NCBI GenBank assembly: GCA_024734495.1
Contig: JALMQS010000061.1
Location: forward strand, 8,164,286-8,228,285
From: Forficula auricularia
Lineage: Eukaryota; Arthropoda; Insecta; Dermaptera; Forficulidae
DNA: 64,000 nt
Reading direction: 5' to 3'
The position numbers and the translations under genes were made by a program. The notes below the pieces were generated by a model. It did no database searches, was not told where the DNA came from, and saw only the letters and a program-made list of their open reading frames with translations. Shown piece by piece: positions 49,301-56,357 of this stretch (positions within the stretch are counted from its first letter, which is position 1; each line of letters starts with the position of its first letter).

Positions 49301-51606
49301 GTCACTAGACTAGTCTAGAAGATAACCGCCAAAAGGAAAAAATGACATCGATCTAAAATGGCTTATCTGGTAGAATTCATCTGTGGCGCAGTTGGTTAGC
49401 GCAGCCTCGGCTAAAGAGGAAGACGCAGGTTCGAATCCTGCCAGATGCCAAATTTCATTTTTCCTTTTCAAAACAAAAAATAATGAAATGATTTATGAAC
49501 TGCAAAAAATTCGCAGGCTGAATCATGGAAATTATTCAAATTTACGCAGTTCAATTAATTTAATTAATTGATTTTAAGGTTATTTTGTAAATATTATTTA
49601 AGATTTTGATTGAAGGAGACAATAAAAGAGTGTGTCTTCTGCTGGAATTATAAATTTTATTTATTTATAACGAGACTATAGTTTCGAGGGCTTTGCCCTC
49701 TTCATCAGTCTATTACAATGTATTCACAGGAATTAATTTATGAATGAAAGTTTTACATTTTTCATGTGTTAAGGTTATAAATTACATAGATGCTATGTAA
49801 TTTATAACCTTAACACATGAAAAATGTAAAACTTTCATTCATAAATTAATTCCTGTGAATACATTGTAATAGACTGATGAAAGAGAGCAAAGCCCTCGAA
49901 ACTATAGTCTCGTTATAAATAAATAAAATTTATAATTCCAGCAGAAGACACACTCTTTTATTGTCTCCTTCAATATATAAAAATTCTGCTACTCTCGGCA
50001 AAAACTTTCAATTTAAGATTTTGATATTAGATAATTACCTACTTTTAAACAATATACCGTATAATTAAAATTGATTCAAAATAAACTGATGTGGCCATCC
50101 ACATGACTTTACTATACACCTGGCCCCTTTCTTATATTTAATATTTAATAAAATAATTTATAATTATATACGAAAGACCCCCCCCTCTTAATTTTGGGAC
50201 CTTTATGAATTAATAATATCTCCTTTTAACTATGAAACTAATTTATTAGAAATATCTGTTTTCTTCGATTTTAGTTTGACATTTTTTTAATTTAATTTAT
50301 TAGATATTTACTTTTAAAAAATATATATAATAAATTTTTTGTTTTATTCTCGTTCCGTGTTAACATAAATTAAAATTCTATATACATGTATATAGGAATA
50401 TTTGTCTATATTTAATATTACTTATATAAAAATAATAATAATATTATAAAAATAAATAATATAACGATTTGTTTTGAATTATTTTGATTTGAAAGTCTAA
50501 TCTATAAAATGTTTTTCTAATGTAAATAAACACAGGGTTATCCCCAGGATAAAGATTAACCCATCAATTTCGGAGAGTAAAATATAAGGGGGTTAAGTTT
50601 GAGAACACCCTCTCTTTTTACTTGACCATACAGGAGTATGCTCAAGTATTGTAATCGTGCATGAAAAAAGTGTTTTTTTCCTTCTTTTTTTTGAAATATC
50701 TCAAAAACGGCTGAAACTATTTTAATTAAAAAAATTGAGCGAAACCATGGCATTTCGGTCTACAAAAAAAGCCCTAATAAGTGAACATTGAAAAAATTAT
50801 ATTTTTCGAGATAATAATTGTTTTGTCAAAATGTCTGTTAGTCTGTGCGTTACCAAATTTTTGTGGACGAGCTAGCTCACGAACTAGTTTTAGTCAATTG
50901 AGATTAAGAGCTGATTAGATTTTGGTCCATATCGACCCCAATTTAAGGGGGGTGTAGGGGGGTTAAAAATTAAAAATCTAGGCCGTTTGAGCAAACTCAA
51001 CCAAATTTTGTATACATAATCAGTGGACCCCCAGAAATCTAAAAATGCAAATACTAACAGCCCAAAATGGGAGGGGGGGGGTCAAAAAATGAAAATCTTG
51101 GCCATTTACCAAACTCAACCAAATGTTGTATACATAATCAGTAGGACCCCAAGAAGTATAAAAATGTAAAAACTAACCCCCTCTACATGATTATAAATAA
51201 TTTTAGGGGCCAGGTTGTATGGTAAAGTCAAGTGGATGGCCACATCAGAACACGTCATCTTATTTTTTTATGAAACACATTTCGAGAGATAACTTCAGGG
51301 TCTTCCCAAGCATAGGGTCATCCTATTTTTATGAAACTGGCCCCTTAGTATTCGAAGCCAACCAAATAAAAAAATAAACCTGTTCACTAAACACTTTAAT
51401 TGTGCTTATTTCTTACACTATTCATTAACAATATTTTATTTATAAAGAATTTAAATTTAAAAAACATATTTATTTTTTTTGAGGATCGAATAATGCGCGA
51501 GTTTTCTCCTGTTAATCACAGCATCACTAGTCATCTCAATAATTTACTTCAGGCTGCTTATCGCAAATTTGCCACATGGCAATCTCGTAAAATGCATGTT
51601 AGATAA
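31378..51606 (+). CDS. GTF2H1: TFIIH core subunit p62 (GTF2H1/Tfb1), nine coding exons
   Basis: Structural subunit of general transcription/repair factor TFIIH, acting in the nucleus in promoter opening and nucleotide-excision repair. Coding exons as I read them: 31378-31532, 34929-35129, 37934-38090, 38177-38420, 40274-40424, 42540-42800, 46885-47168, 48617-48792, 51484-51606. They sum to 1752 nt (583 codons plus TAA), close to the usual animal length of about 550. Residues 1 to about 110 match the N-terminal PH domain (start [10 protein letters not shown], then [14 protein letters not shown]). BSD1 lies in exon 3 (DEFW at about 143-146) and BSD2 in exon 4 (DFWTKFF at about 219-225). The C-terminal exons carry the conserved [17 protein letters not shown] and TWQSRK stretches. 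All junctions keep frame. Six introns are GT-AG; exon 1/2 and intron 3 deviate (separate entries). Introns 1, 2 and 4-8 are packed with transposons, while intron 3 is only 86 bp. The family assignment is firm; exact splice choice at the two odd junctions is inferred. Confidence 0.96.
31528..31540 (+). other. GTF2H1: Defective donor of GTF2H1 intron 1
   Basis: Exon 1 ends GATATTAAAA followed by GTAATT. Joining at the only GT leaves one base and breaks the frame with exon 2, which starts after TATAG at 34928. The frame is restored only if AAAAG is exonic, which would need AAAAG-GTAATT, one G more than is present. The simplest reading is a one-base deletion here, either an assembly error or a real variant. 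Confidence 0.6.
31967..32020 (-). ncRNA. Hammerhead ribozyme motif with long stem I
   Basis: Minus strand: CTGAAGA, five-pair stem II GGAGG/CCTCC, GAA, ACGT stem III, C. Stem I is an 11-bp helix (CCTTTGAAACC with GGTTTGAAAGG, one mismatch), the strongest stem I in the window. Confidence 0.68.
32498..32543 (+). ncRNA. Hammerhead ribozyme motif
   Basis: Plus strand: CTGATGA at 32503-32509, six-pair stem II GAAGGC/GCCTTC with an AAT loop, GAA, palindromic ACTATAGT, C. The core is intact. Confidence 0.68.
32693..32965. repeat. Inverted repeat in GTF2H1 intron 1
   Basis: Arms (TGAACGCGAAAG, GGTGCAATTGGGACCCTATT) at 32697-32800 are mirrored at 32868-32960. A GC-richer centre (CTTAACGCAGAGGATGCC) separates them. 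It resembles the Penelope-type palindromes but has no hammerhead. Confidence 0.5.
32975..33525 (+). mobile_element. Helitron-like copy, shortened
   Basis: TTCGATCTATCACTGTCTCG and GTGGTTG segments near the start, then ACTGAAGCAAAAAATTACCG and hairpin CCGAGC/GCTCGG near 33512. The middle is replaced by Penelope-type pieces. Confidence 0.4.
33235..33480. mobile_element. Degenerate Penelope-type pieces
   Basis: A minus-strand remnant around 33245-33290 (CCTTCTTCAGG core side) and a plus-strand remnant at 33363-33400 (TTGATGATGGCC then AAACGTTGG) resemble broken hammerheads. Homology is weak and the boundaries are uncertain. Confidence 0.35.
33939..34781 (+). mobile_element. Nested hAT element with TGCATATTT subterminal repeats
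   Basis: Ends TAGGGTTTGGATTTTGCAT and the inverted CGAACCCTA, flanked by AATATGAG (33931-33938) and ATTATGAG (34782-34789). Many direct TGCATATTT-type repeats lie just inside both ends. The element contains a transposase C-terminal fragment. Confidence 0.72.
34507..34626 (+). pseudogene. hAT transposase C-terminal fragment
   Basis: About 39 codons ending at TAG read [15 protein letters not shown], then [17 protein letters not shown], matching the hAT dimerisation motif (SSVDVERSFS-type). Upstream coding sequence is degraded. It lies in the nested hAT 33939-34781. Confidence 0.65.
35535..35775. mobile_element. Penelope-type fold-back remnant with mutated hammerhead
   Basis: Inverted arms (ACGTTGTGCAAAAA side at 35700-35772, its complement at 35535-35612). 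The plus-strand hammerhead at about 35670-35712 keeps a perfect stem II (GTCCG, GAAA loop, CGGAC), GAA, ACGT and stem I GCAC/GTGC. Its core reads TTGATAA, changing both C3 and G8, so it should be inactive. Confidence 0.5.
35923..36109. mobile_element. Coding-less palindromic Penelope derivative (187 bp) in GTF2H1 intron 2
   Basis: It has the same architecture as 30958-31139: inverted arms with GCGAGGTAGG/CCTACCTCGC, a right-hand tail, and a 13-bp flanking duplication TATATATCAGAAG (35910-35922, 36110-36122). The hammerhead is deleted apart from the ATATAT side. Confidence 0.7.
36345..36534. repeat. Possible short inverted-repeat element
   Basis: CGATTCACACTATACG at the left is partly mirrored by AGAATAGTGTGAATG at the right. 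Short inverted repeats of ACGTCAACGTGCCGTC/GACGGTGCC lie inside. It sits just left of the hAT 36574-37774 in intron 2. Weak evidence. Confidence 0.35.
36710..36967 (+). pseudogene. hAT transposase, C-terminal dimerisation domain fragment
   Basis: An 85-codon frame with the hallmark hAT C-terminal pattern: NPLKWW, a middle [20 protein letters not shown] stretch and [16 protein letters not shown]. The DDE catalytic part is absent, so it cannot act as a transposase. It lies inside the hAT element 36574-37774 in GTF2H1 intron 2 and is not a host exon. The start at 36710 is only the open-frame limit. Confidence 0.8.
37066..37678. mobile_element. Fold-back element with tRNA-like core and one-sided tail
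   Basis: Inverted arms 37066-37272 and 37412-37634, then a tail with TACCATCGGCAAATTAA, flanked by 11-bp direct repeats TTACTTTATCA (37055-37065, 37679-37689). Each arm holds a tRNA-like segment with a B box (GGTTCGATTCC) and CTCGG/CCGAG stem, closed by a GTCAGAG/CTCTGAC stem. The tail resembles that of the hammerhead mini-elements, but I found no hammerhead core. It is inserted in the hAT element 36574-37774. Confidence 0.65.
38091..38176 (+). other. GTF2H1: GTF2H1 intron 3 with apparent TG acceptor
   Basis: This 86-bp intron starts with GTAAAT after the exon 3 codons for GAFL. The next exon must start at 38177 (ADIKPQTDG, conserved in the family). The bases before it are TTTTTG, not AG. 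The next AG (38196-38197) would remove conserved residues. It is either a GT-TG intron or a missing A in the assembly. Confidence 0.6.
38557..39456. mobile_element. Fold-back element with ~285-bp arms in GTF2H1 intron 4
   Basis: Arms run about 38557-38840 and 39173-39456, starting GAGCCCACGACGGCCAGACC and ending with its complement. They enclose about 330 bp that includes an imperfect tandem repeat (AAAATCGACTTAAAATC-type segments). No target duplication or coding frame was found, so its class is unknown. Confidence 0.6.
39600..39790 (-). mobile_element. Single arm of a Penelope-type element in GTF2H1 intron 4
   Basis: It matches the left arm of 30707-30945 from TTATAATAGGAAAATAAGG onward and contains an intact hammerhead at 39655-39699. 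No inverted partner is present nearby. Confidence 0.55.
39655..39699 (-). ncRNA. Hammerhead ribozyme motif
   Basis: Minus strand: CTGAAGA (position 7 is variable in hammerheads), stem II GTCG/CGAC with a seven-base loop, GAA, ACGT stem III, T. Stem I has GGC pairing with GCC beside the core. Confidence 0.62.
40784..41060. mobile_element. Coding-less palindromic Penelope derivative (277 bp) inside a hAT element
   Basis: Inverted arms, a right tail ending CCTTAAAA, and flanking GATCATTTATCT/GATCAATTATCT (40772-40783, 41061-41072). The left arm keeps a degenerate hammerhead: CTGAAAA replaces CTGANGA and stem III is altered. The related hAT copy at 47254-47645 carries this site uninterrupted (47575-47586), which defines the insertion precisely. 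Confidence 0.72.
41207..41572 (+). pseudogene. hAT transposase C-terminal fragment
   Basis: A 121-codon frame. The first half is lysine/asparagine-rich and not recognisable. The last 35 residues contain [20 protein letters not shown], the hAT dimerisation signature. No catalytic residues are preserved. A reverse-orientation relative lies at 47254-47400. Confidence 0.65.
42960..43920 (+). pseudogene. Mariner transposase pseudogene
   Basis: Recognisable pieces in shifting frames: an N-terminal HTH segment ([20 protein letters not shown]), [20 protein letters not shown] with MDKTWIH (first catalytic Asp), [11 protein letters not shown] (second), and [15 protein letters not shown] (third Asp, D34D type). 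Internal stops, frameshifts and the SINE at 43047-43261 break it. Confidence 0.78.
43047..43261 (-). mobile_element. tRNA-derived SINE with 12-bp duplication
   Basis: Flanked by TTAAACACTATT at 43035-43046 and 43262-43273. Minus-strand reading starts GGGAGCCGGGTTGGC, with an A-box-like TGGCTCAGTCAGC and B-box-like GGGTTCGATCT, and ends in a poly(A) tail (T run on the plus strand near 43047-43058). Confidence 0.78.
44655..45053 (-). pseudogene. RTE-type non-LTR retrotransposon, C-terminal end
   Basis: A minus-strand frame of 117 codons (45034 to 44681), open upstream to about 45053. It contains [11 protein letters not shown], a [12 protein letters not shown] segment, [14 protein letters not shown] and RDRWK, the C-terminal pattern of RTE-like endonuclease/RT polyproteins. 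The 3' end runs into TAAG-type simple repeats (44660-44685), typical of RTE tails. The RT and endonuclease domains are missing (5' truncation). Confidence 0.75.
45174..45213 (+). ncRNA. Hammerhead-like motif with imperfect stem III
   Basis: CTGATGA, stem II GAAGGT/ACCTTT (one wobble), GAA, then ACTATAAT in place of ACTATAGT, C. The core is intact but stem III is no longer a perfect palindrome. It lies between the RTE fragment and the second mariner in intron 6. Confidence 0.5.
45500..46420 (-). pseudogene. Mariner-family transposase pseudogene
   Basis: Minus-strand pieces in different frames: 46223-45975 with the HTH segment ([14 protein letters not shown], then [17 protein letters not shown]), and 45864-45658 with a catalytic-domain stretch ([17 protein letters not shown], then [16 protein letters not shown]). 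Frame breaks separate them, so it is not functional. Confidence 0.75.
46478..46690. mobile_element. Penelope-type fragment nested in mariner remnant
   Basis: It shares TTTCTCTGGAG, CGAAACGTCGGTTTGAAAGG and the TTCCTCACTACC segment with the 31826-32380 family. Only the 3' half of the hammerhead (CCTTCGAAACGTC) remains. A similar truncated piece lies at 10745-10860. Confidence 0.5.
47224..48534. mobile_element. TACCGGGTGAG inverted-repeat element, GTF2H1 intron 7
   Basis: Long inverted ends (TACCGGGTGAG to CTCACCCGGTA, several hundred bp each) between TA dinucleotides (47222-47223, 48535-48536). The interior (about 47985-48150) matches the DUF4817-like region of 57701-59289. The left end is interrupted by a hAT piece (47254-47645). 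Confidence 0.75.
47254..47645 (-). mobile_element. Truncated second copy of the intron 5 hAT family
   Basis: Minus-strand match to parts of 40714-42276, including the transposase segment (ATCTGAGGATGTGGATCG), the TGCATATTT repeats and the GAGACCGGATTCC end. It is inserted in the left end of the TACCGGGTGAG element 47224-48534. It preserves the uninterrupted AGATAATTGATC site at 47575-47586. Confidence 0.65.
49377..49448 (+). other. tRNA-like sequence (SINE head), anticodon position CTA
   Basis: Cloverleaf-like: acceptor CATCTG/CAGATG with a mismatch at the first pair, D arm GCGC/GCGC, A box TGGCGCAGTTGG, anticodon stem CCTC/GAGG, B box GGTTCGAATCC. The anticodon position reads CTA, and position 33 is G instead of T. 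Its 3' flank (49449-49570) recurs at 28118-28240, which suggests a SINE-like repeat and not a working tRNA gene. Confidence 0.55.
49669..49713 (-). ncRNA. Hammerhead ribozyme motif, left arm of mini-element
   Basis: Minus strand: CTGATGA, six-base-pair stem II GAGGGC/GCCCTC with an AAA loop, GAA, eight-base palindromic stem III ACTATAGT, then C. All core positions are consensus. Confidence 0.72.
49868..49914 (+). ncRNA. Hammerhead ribozyme motif, right arm of mini-element
   Basis: Plus-strand partner of 49669-49713. The core CTGATGA and GAA are intact and stem III is ACTATAGT. Stem II GAGAGC/GCCCTC has one A-C mismatch and an extra A beside the core. Confidence 0.65.
50090..51256. mobile_element. 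Inverted-repeat element of a family repeated across the window
   Basis: Left TGATGTGGCCATCCACATG and right TGGATGGCCACATCA are inverted ends of about 45 bp. The interior contains AAACGGCTGAAACTATTTT, TGGACGAGCTAGCTCA and CAACCAAATTTTGTATACATAATCAG. Fragments occur at 2220-3020, 15290-15600, 26176-26620 and 39480-39540. No coding potential; superfamily not recognised. Confidence 0.55.
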
Positions 51607-51769
51607 TCTGGTAGTTAATTTCACCCCTAAATTTATTCTATACCCGCCGACACTTTTTTACAAATTTTGAAGTTTTTTTTTTAATCTTTCGAAATATATT
51701 TTGGAAGATTGTGAATCAACATTTTTATTTACATAATTTGATATTTTTTCAACTTAAATTTTTATGAAT

Positions 51770-51775
51770 AATAAA
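51770..51775 (+). terminator. GTF2H1: Candidate polyadenylation signal of GTF2H1
   Basis: An AATAAA hexamer lies about 165 bases after the TAA stop in A+T-rich sequence free of recognised repeats. It is the first hexamer I noticed downstream of the stop. Base composition makes chance hexamers likely, so the call is tentative. Confidence 0.4.
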
Positions 51776-52614
51776 GTACATTCTTTTAGTAAATTCTATG
51801 AAATTTACGTTATTTACTCTGAAATTATACAAATTTATTATATCCAAATAAGAGATGTTGAAATTTCTAAAATGTAAAGTAAGAAATTTAATTTGTATTT
51901 TGTACAAAAAATTGTTTAAGTATTTTCAGAGTATTCATTCAAGAATATTCATGGAAGAAAATAATCTTTCAATTGTGATCCTTTTCCAAAGTTTTCTATT
52001 TCCATTAATAATTTGGAAAAATTTTCTTGGAATTTTTCAAATTGTAACATGAATAGTATTTTTGTTGTTAATTAAATACATTTAATTATTAATAGATATA
52101 TTCTTTATGGTCAAAAAACATTTTTAACCAATTACATTTTTCATTTCTTTTAAGTTATTGTGATTTCAGCTTTATGGCAAAAATTAAAATTTACAGGTTG
52201 GGAATACTACTTCGTAATAAATAAAACTTTTTTAAAATGTTTCCTAACTAACTTATGAACTTATTATTTATGACCAAGTACCAAGTAATTGCTAAAACCC
52301 AAACAAGTTTTACCAGCTAATGATAAAAGACCAATTTACTATTTTCAATAATAACACTTGATTATTTTTTATAAAATAGTGGTACACCAAAAAGGTGCAA
52401 CCTCTGTAGTCCGCAATGAACCCATGTATCCTAAAAAGAAAAAGTGATTTCAGTGAATGGGTCGGAGTTAAAGGTATCTGGGCGGGTGTTGAAAGACTGA
52501 AGGTTATATGTAGCTGGGAAGACGGATAGAGGAAGAGAGTTCCAGTCTCTAGAAGTCATAGGGATAAACGAATTGGCTTCTTTAGACAGATAGCATTTTT
52601 TGTATAATGATCGA
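51776..52614. other. Downstream flank of GTF2H1, no recognised feature
   Basis: A+T-rich. A GGTGCAACC/GGGTCGGAG patch near 52395-52600 has no recognisable coding or repeat identity. Confidence 0.35.
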
Positions 52615-52694
52615 TGCTATTAAATTAAAGGAGACAATAAAAGAGTGTGTCTTCTCCTGGAATTATAAATTTTTAATTTATTTATAACGAGACT

Positions 52695-53017
52695 GTTAGG
52701 GCCTCGGTTGAGTGCGTTATGATGCGTGTCCGCGCCCCCCACCAAGTTGATGGGGTCCTAACAATGATTTGTGCAGGGCGTTGTTTGTGCCCTGGTGGAA
52801 AGCTCGGGTTGGGCGCCACCCGCTTAATTAGCGGGGGAGGGGCTACTAGTTGGTGGTTGGCCCCTCCTTCCATTAGATGCTCATTCGAGATCGAATTGCT
52901 TCACTTATAGCATGACTGAAATATTATCAGTCATGCAAAAGTGTCGCAACGATCTGACTGAGTCATCTAGCGGCCGTGTCTAAAGGCTCGTAGCCAAAGC
53001 AACAGCGAGCCGCTACA
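52695..53017. mobile_element. Unidentified GC-rich 323-bp insertion with 6-bp duplication
   Basis: GAGACT occurs on both sides (52689-52694 and 53018-53023) and is single in sibling mini-elements, so this is an insertion. It is strikingly GC-richer than everything around it. It starts GTTAGGGCC and contains CCTAAC about 60 bases later, so its 5' part can fold. I see no tRNA boxes, coding frame or terminal inverted repeats. A SINE of unknown head is possible. Confidence 0.5.
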
Positions 53018-53063
53018 GAGACTATAGTTTCGAGAGCTTTCCTTGCCCTCTTCATCAATCTAT
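53018..53063 (-). ncRNA. Degenerate hammerhead motif
   Basis: Minus strand: TTGATGA in place of CTGATGA (the invariant C3 is changed), a lengthened stem II, GAA, and ACTATAGT followed by C. Probably inactive. Confidence 0.5.
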
Positions 53064-53377
53064 TAATGTATCTTAAGTTCCAGCAGAAGTCACACTCTTT
53101 TATTGTCTATTTCAATTTATAAAAATTCTGCTACTCTCGGCAAAAAGAAACTTTCAATTTGTTGCTATTAAAGTTTACATTCTTTTATTTCTCAATAAAA
53201 TGGATGTAAAATGAATTGATTTTTTGTTTTAATTTTATTTTATTTCAACATATTTATTCAAATGCATAAAATTTATTTTTACTAATATTCTAAATTATCT
53301 CGCCCATTAGAATTCAATTATTTTACAATGAATAACAACAACAAATTTTTAAATGATTAATATTATGCCCTAATTAG

Positions 53378-53801
53378 CAGAGGTGGATTTAGATATTTGC
53401 CGCCTAGGGACTGATTGCGCATTGCCCCCCCCCCCCCCCCCCCATCATTCACATTCTAACCCTCAGCCCCCGGTCCAACGGAATAGCGCCACTGCCAAAT
53501 ACACCCCCCCCCAAAAAAAACGCACGGGAAAACGCCAGTGAAGTCCTCTCTTTGTCAGAAATTATTCTGAGACAAATCCTGACTCTTTTTCATCTTAACT
53601 GACACTTTCCCGGCGCCCTCTCACGATCTAGAGTAAGTTCGTCGTCTGCAACATTACCGCCCTGGGAATTATTTTCTCATGACTTACTCATCAAGTTTTC
53701 ACTTATTCAGGTGAACAGTATAACGCACTGATAGAAAAAGAAAAAAAAAGTAAATTTGCCGCCCCTTCAGATCTGCAGCCCTTTCCCTAAATCCGTCACT
53801 G
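53378..53801. mobile_element. hAT-type mini-element (424 bp)
   Basis: Ends CAGAGGTGGATTTAG and TAAATCCGTCACTG are imperfect inverted copies, flanked by CTAATTAG on both sides (53370-53377, 53802-53809). The interior has long C runs and no coding frame. Confidence 0.8.
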
Positions 53802-54710
53802 CTAATTAGAAAGAATATCAGAATAACTTTTCAATAATTTTAATTCAGATAAATTCGTCTCAATACAATAAAAACAATTTTCCCTTTGAAAAACAAAAGA
53901 AAACGCAGCAAACTCGTTATTTATAAACATTACAACTTTAAACTATATAATAGTATTAAATAAGTCGGTCTATGTTTATTCCTTTCTGGTCTGAGGCGTT
54001 GCTGATGCCAGTTCAGATCCGGTTCCACTGCTTTTTCTCATAATTAAGCAGGTCATTATTTCTGTTATTTAGCATTTACTATTTTTGTCTCTCTGTTGGT
54101 CCACATGTCTTTTAACATTAAATCCGTCTTTTGTTTTTATTAAAAATTTCTATACTTAATATTTCTCTATTTATCCTCTCCTCCATGATGGTCGAGACAT
54201 ATAATTAAGCCACCACATTTATCTAGCTAAATTCAATTAATTTCTCTTAAGGTGCCTGTAGACTTGCTAGAGTTGCTCTAGGTAGCCATAAATAAACAGG
54301 AAACAACATGCATTTCACATAGGTGTGAACCGCGACCTAATATCGTGTACACCTACTTCCACTTTCATTTCCAAGTTGAATTCCAAAATAATTCCAAAGA
54401 CGTGTACACCTAATTCCATTCGCAGTTCACCCCTCAGTGTAAACATAAACTAAAAGAATAATACAAGCAGCCTAGGCTAGGCAACCCTAAAATCTACAAA
54501 CCAGCTGAATAGAGCAGCTGAAGCAAAAATTAAATTAATTTAATTTTGTTCTCTCTGTAATTGCTAGAAATGAGTTATTAGAGCAGGGAAAACACATTTA
54601 GATTAAAAAACAGATGATTTTAAAGTTGTTTTGTGTAAAATAAGTTTTTAAATTATATGTATAAAAACCAAAGTTGAGTCTAGCTAGATTTTTTTCTGCA
54701 GTATACAGTA

Positions 54711-55546
54711 GGGTGTCCTTATTTTGGGTATTTTAGCATTTTTACGATGACAGAGGCAAGGGCGGATCCAGGGGGGGCGGAGGGGGCGATCGCCCCGCCA
54801 TAGAGGCCCGTGCCTGACAAAAAAAATTTGTAAAAAAAAAAACATTTATTTTTCCAAAAAATTTTAAAATTGAAAATAAAGTTCTATATATATGTGTGTG
54901 TGTGTGCGTGGGTCTCTGACGCCCCCCCCCCCCCCCCCCCCCCCGCTTGGACAATTCGATCGCGACACACTTCCGAGATAAAAAGTAGATCTTACATCGG
55001 GCACCTTATATACATTCGCCCCCCCCCCATAAAAAATTCCTGGATCCGCCCTTGGACAGAGGCTCATATGGCTCGAAATAAATGAAAAAATACCCCCCCA
55101 CCTCTACCTCAATTATAACCTGTGCCCCCAGCGATGTAAGTTTTCCATCTAAATAACATGGGGTTTTTGCCATTGAAATATCAATTTTTTTACTCCGGCC
55201 AAAGTAATGGTTCAAAAATTTGATACTCTGTAGACTTTATTCTTATAATACTAGCTATCCATTAGAATTATTACTAAGTTATAGACTCCAAAATTATAAT
55301 AGCTAAAAATCTCTAATAATTCTAATGGATAGCTACTATTATAAGGATAAACCATTACTTTGGCCGGAATAAAAAATTGATCGTTCAATGCCAAAAACCC
55401 CATGTTATTTAGATGGGAAACTTACATCGCCGGGGGCACAGGTTATAATTGGGATAGAGGGGGGATTTTTTTTTTTTTATTTATTTCGAACCATATGAGC
55501 CCTTGTCAGCGTAAAAATTCGAAAATATCCAAAATAAGGACCACCC
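54711..55546. mobile_element. Fold-back element with TA flanks
   Basis: Two long inverted arms (start GGGTGTCCTTATTTTGG, end CCAAAATAAGGACCACCC) between TA dinucleotides (54709-54710, 55547-55548), centred near 55290. The left arm holds the hAT mini-element 54757-55054. No coding frame. Confidence 0.7.
54757..55054. mobile_element. hAT-type mini-element with exact 8-bp duplication
   Basis: Ends CAAGGGCGGATCCAGG and CCTGGATCCGCCCTTG, flanked by GACAGAGG on both sides (54749-54756, 55055-55062). It is non-coding and contains a long C run. It is inserted in the fold-back element 54711-55546. A second copy is at 58266-58656. Confidence 0.85.
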
Positions 55547-56238
55547 TAGTGTACAGTCACATTTACAAGGCTCTAAATGTCTACATCTTCCCAACTTTCA
55601 TATTCCACCAGTTTCACTAAATCTGTGTCGGCATCTCTCTACTGATAAGTTATACTGAAAGTATTAGACCTAGACCTTCCTCAATTGGCCCATCCATTTC
55701 TCATAACAAATCAGAAAGCTGTTATTTGAAGTCATTTCCTTCGAATTTTTTAATTCTTCCCTTTACTCTGTACGAAATTTCCCAGCTCCATTTATGGCTG
55801 GATGAAAAAGAATTTTACTTATAGTCCAAGAGCTGGTGACACATTTTTGAGTACGGATTTGACCCAACTAGAAATAATGCGTAATCGTACCGTCTATGAT
55901 AGTTGTACATGGCCAGTCTGGCTGGTCTAAGCAGGTGGACCAGGATGCTATTTTTTTGCATGTTGTAAAAATACACTTTGGGTGGTCTGGTTCCACATTC
56001 CACCACTCAAATGGTCTGGAGTGAATATATTATGTTTATAATTTACTATAAATTATAATTTTTATAATTTCATTGTGGGTCAAAAATATTTTTTACCGCA
56101 CTCACACCATGCGCAGTACCTGGTCCACCTGCTTAGACCAGCCAGACTGGCCATTCCTTGTACAACTATCATAGACAGTGCTGGAAGGAGACAATAAAGA
56201 GTGTTCTTATGCTGGAATTATAAATTTTATTTATTTAT

Positions 56239-56283
56239 AACGAGACTATAGTTTCGAGGGCTTTGCCTCTTCATCAGTCTATT
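56239..56283 (-). ncRNA. Hammerhead ribozyme motif
   Basis: Minus strand: CTGATGA, stem II GAGGC/GCCCTC with one base bulged and an AAA loop, GAA, palindromic ACTATAGT, C. It belongs to the mini-element 56177-56497. Confidence 0.68.
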
Positions 56284-56357
56284 ACAATGTAGCCCACAGG
56301 AATTAATTTATGAAGATTATGAAGATTCATAAATTAATTCCTGTGAATACATATGTA

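Larger units (their letters stand above)
49611..50012. mobile_element. Head-to-head hammerhead mini-element in GTF2H1 intron 8
   Basis: About 402 bp, almost entirely a palindrome centred near 49795, with no coding sequence. Each arm has a hammerhead motif. A one-sided tail containing CTACTCTCGGCAAAAAC ends the right side. The flanks are 14-bp direct repeats TTTAAGATTTTGAT (49597-49610 and 50013-50026). It lies within the larger Harbinger-like element 48889-51344. Confidence 0.75.
48889..51344. mobile_element. PIF/Harbinger-like non-autonomous element filling GTF2H1 intron 8
   Basis: Ends GGGCCAGTTTCATAA and the inverted ATGAAACTGGCCCC, flanked by TTA (48886-48888, 51345-51347), match the TIR style and 3-bp target of PIF/Harbinger elements. 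It carries a SINE-like tRNA head (49377), the hammerhead mini-element 49611-50012 and another TIR element (50090-51256). No Harbinger transposase is visible. Confidence 0.6.
52625..53162. mobile_element. Hammerhead mini-element interrupted by a GC-rich insertion
   Basis: Same family as 49611-50012, with a 10-bp flanking duplication TGCTATTAAA (52615-52624, 53163-53172). The left arm is split by an unrelated 323-bp insertion (52695-53017), and much of the second arm is deleted. Confidence 0.68.

Noticed and set aside
49383..49571. Coding frame [19 protein letters not shown]...
   Set aside because: It is a translation of the tRNA-like sequence; the pattern is a known artefact of reading through tRNA genes.
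53370..53809. Simple C-rich low-complexity DNA only
   Set aside because: Exact CTAATTAG duplications and inverted ends show it is a transposon; the C run is internal.
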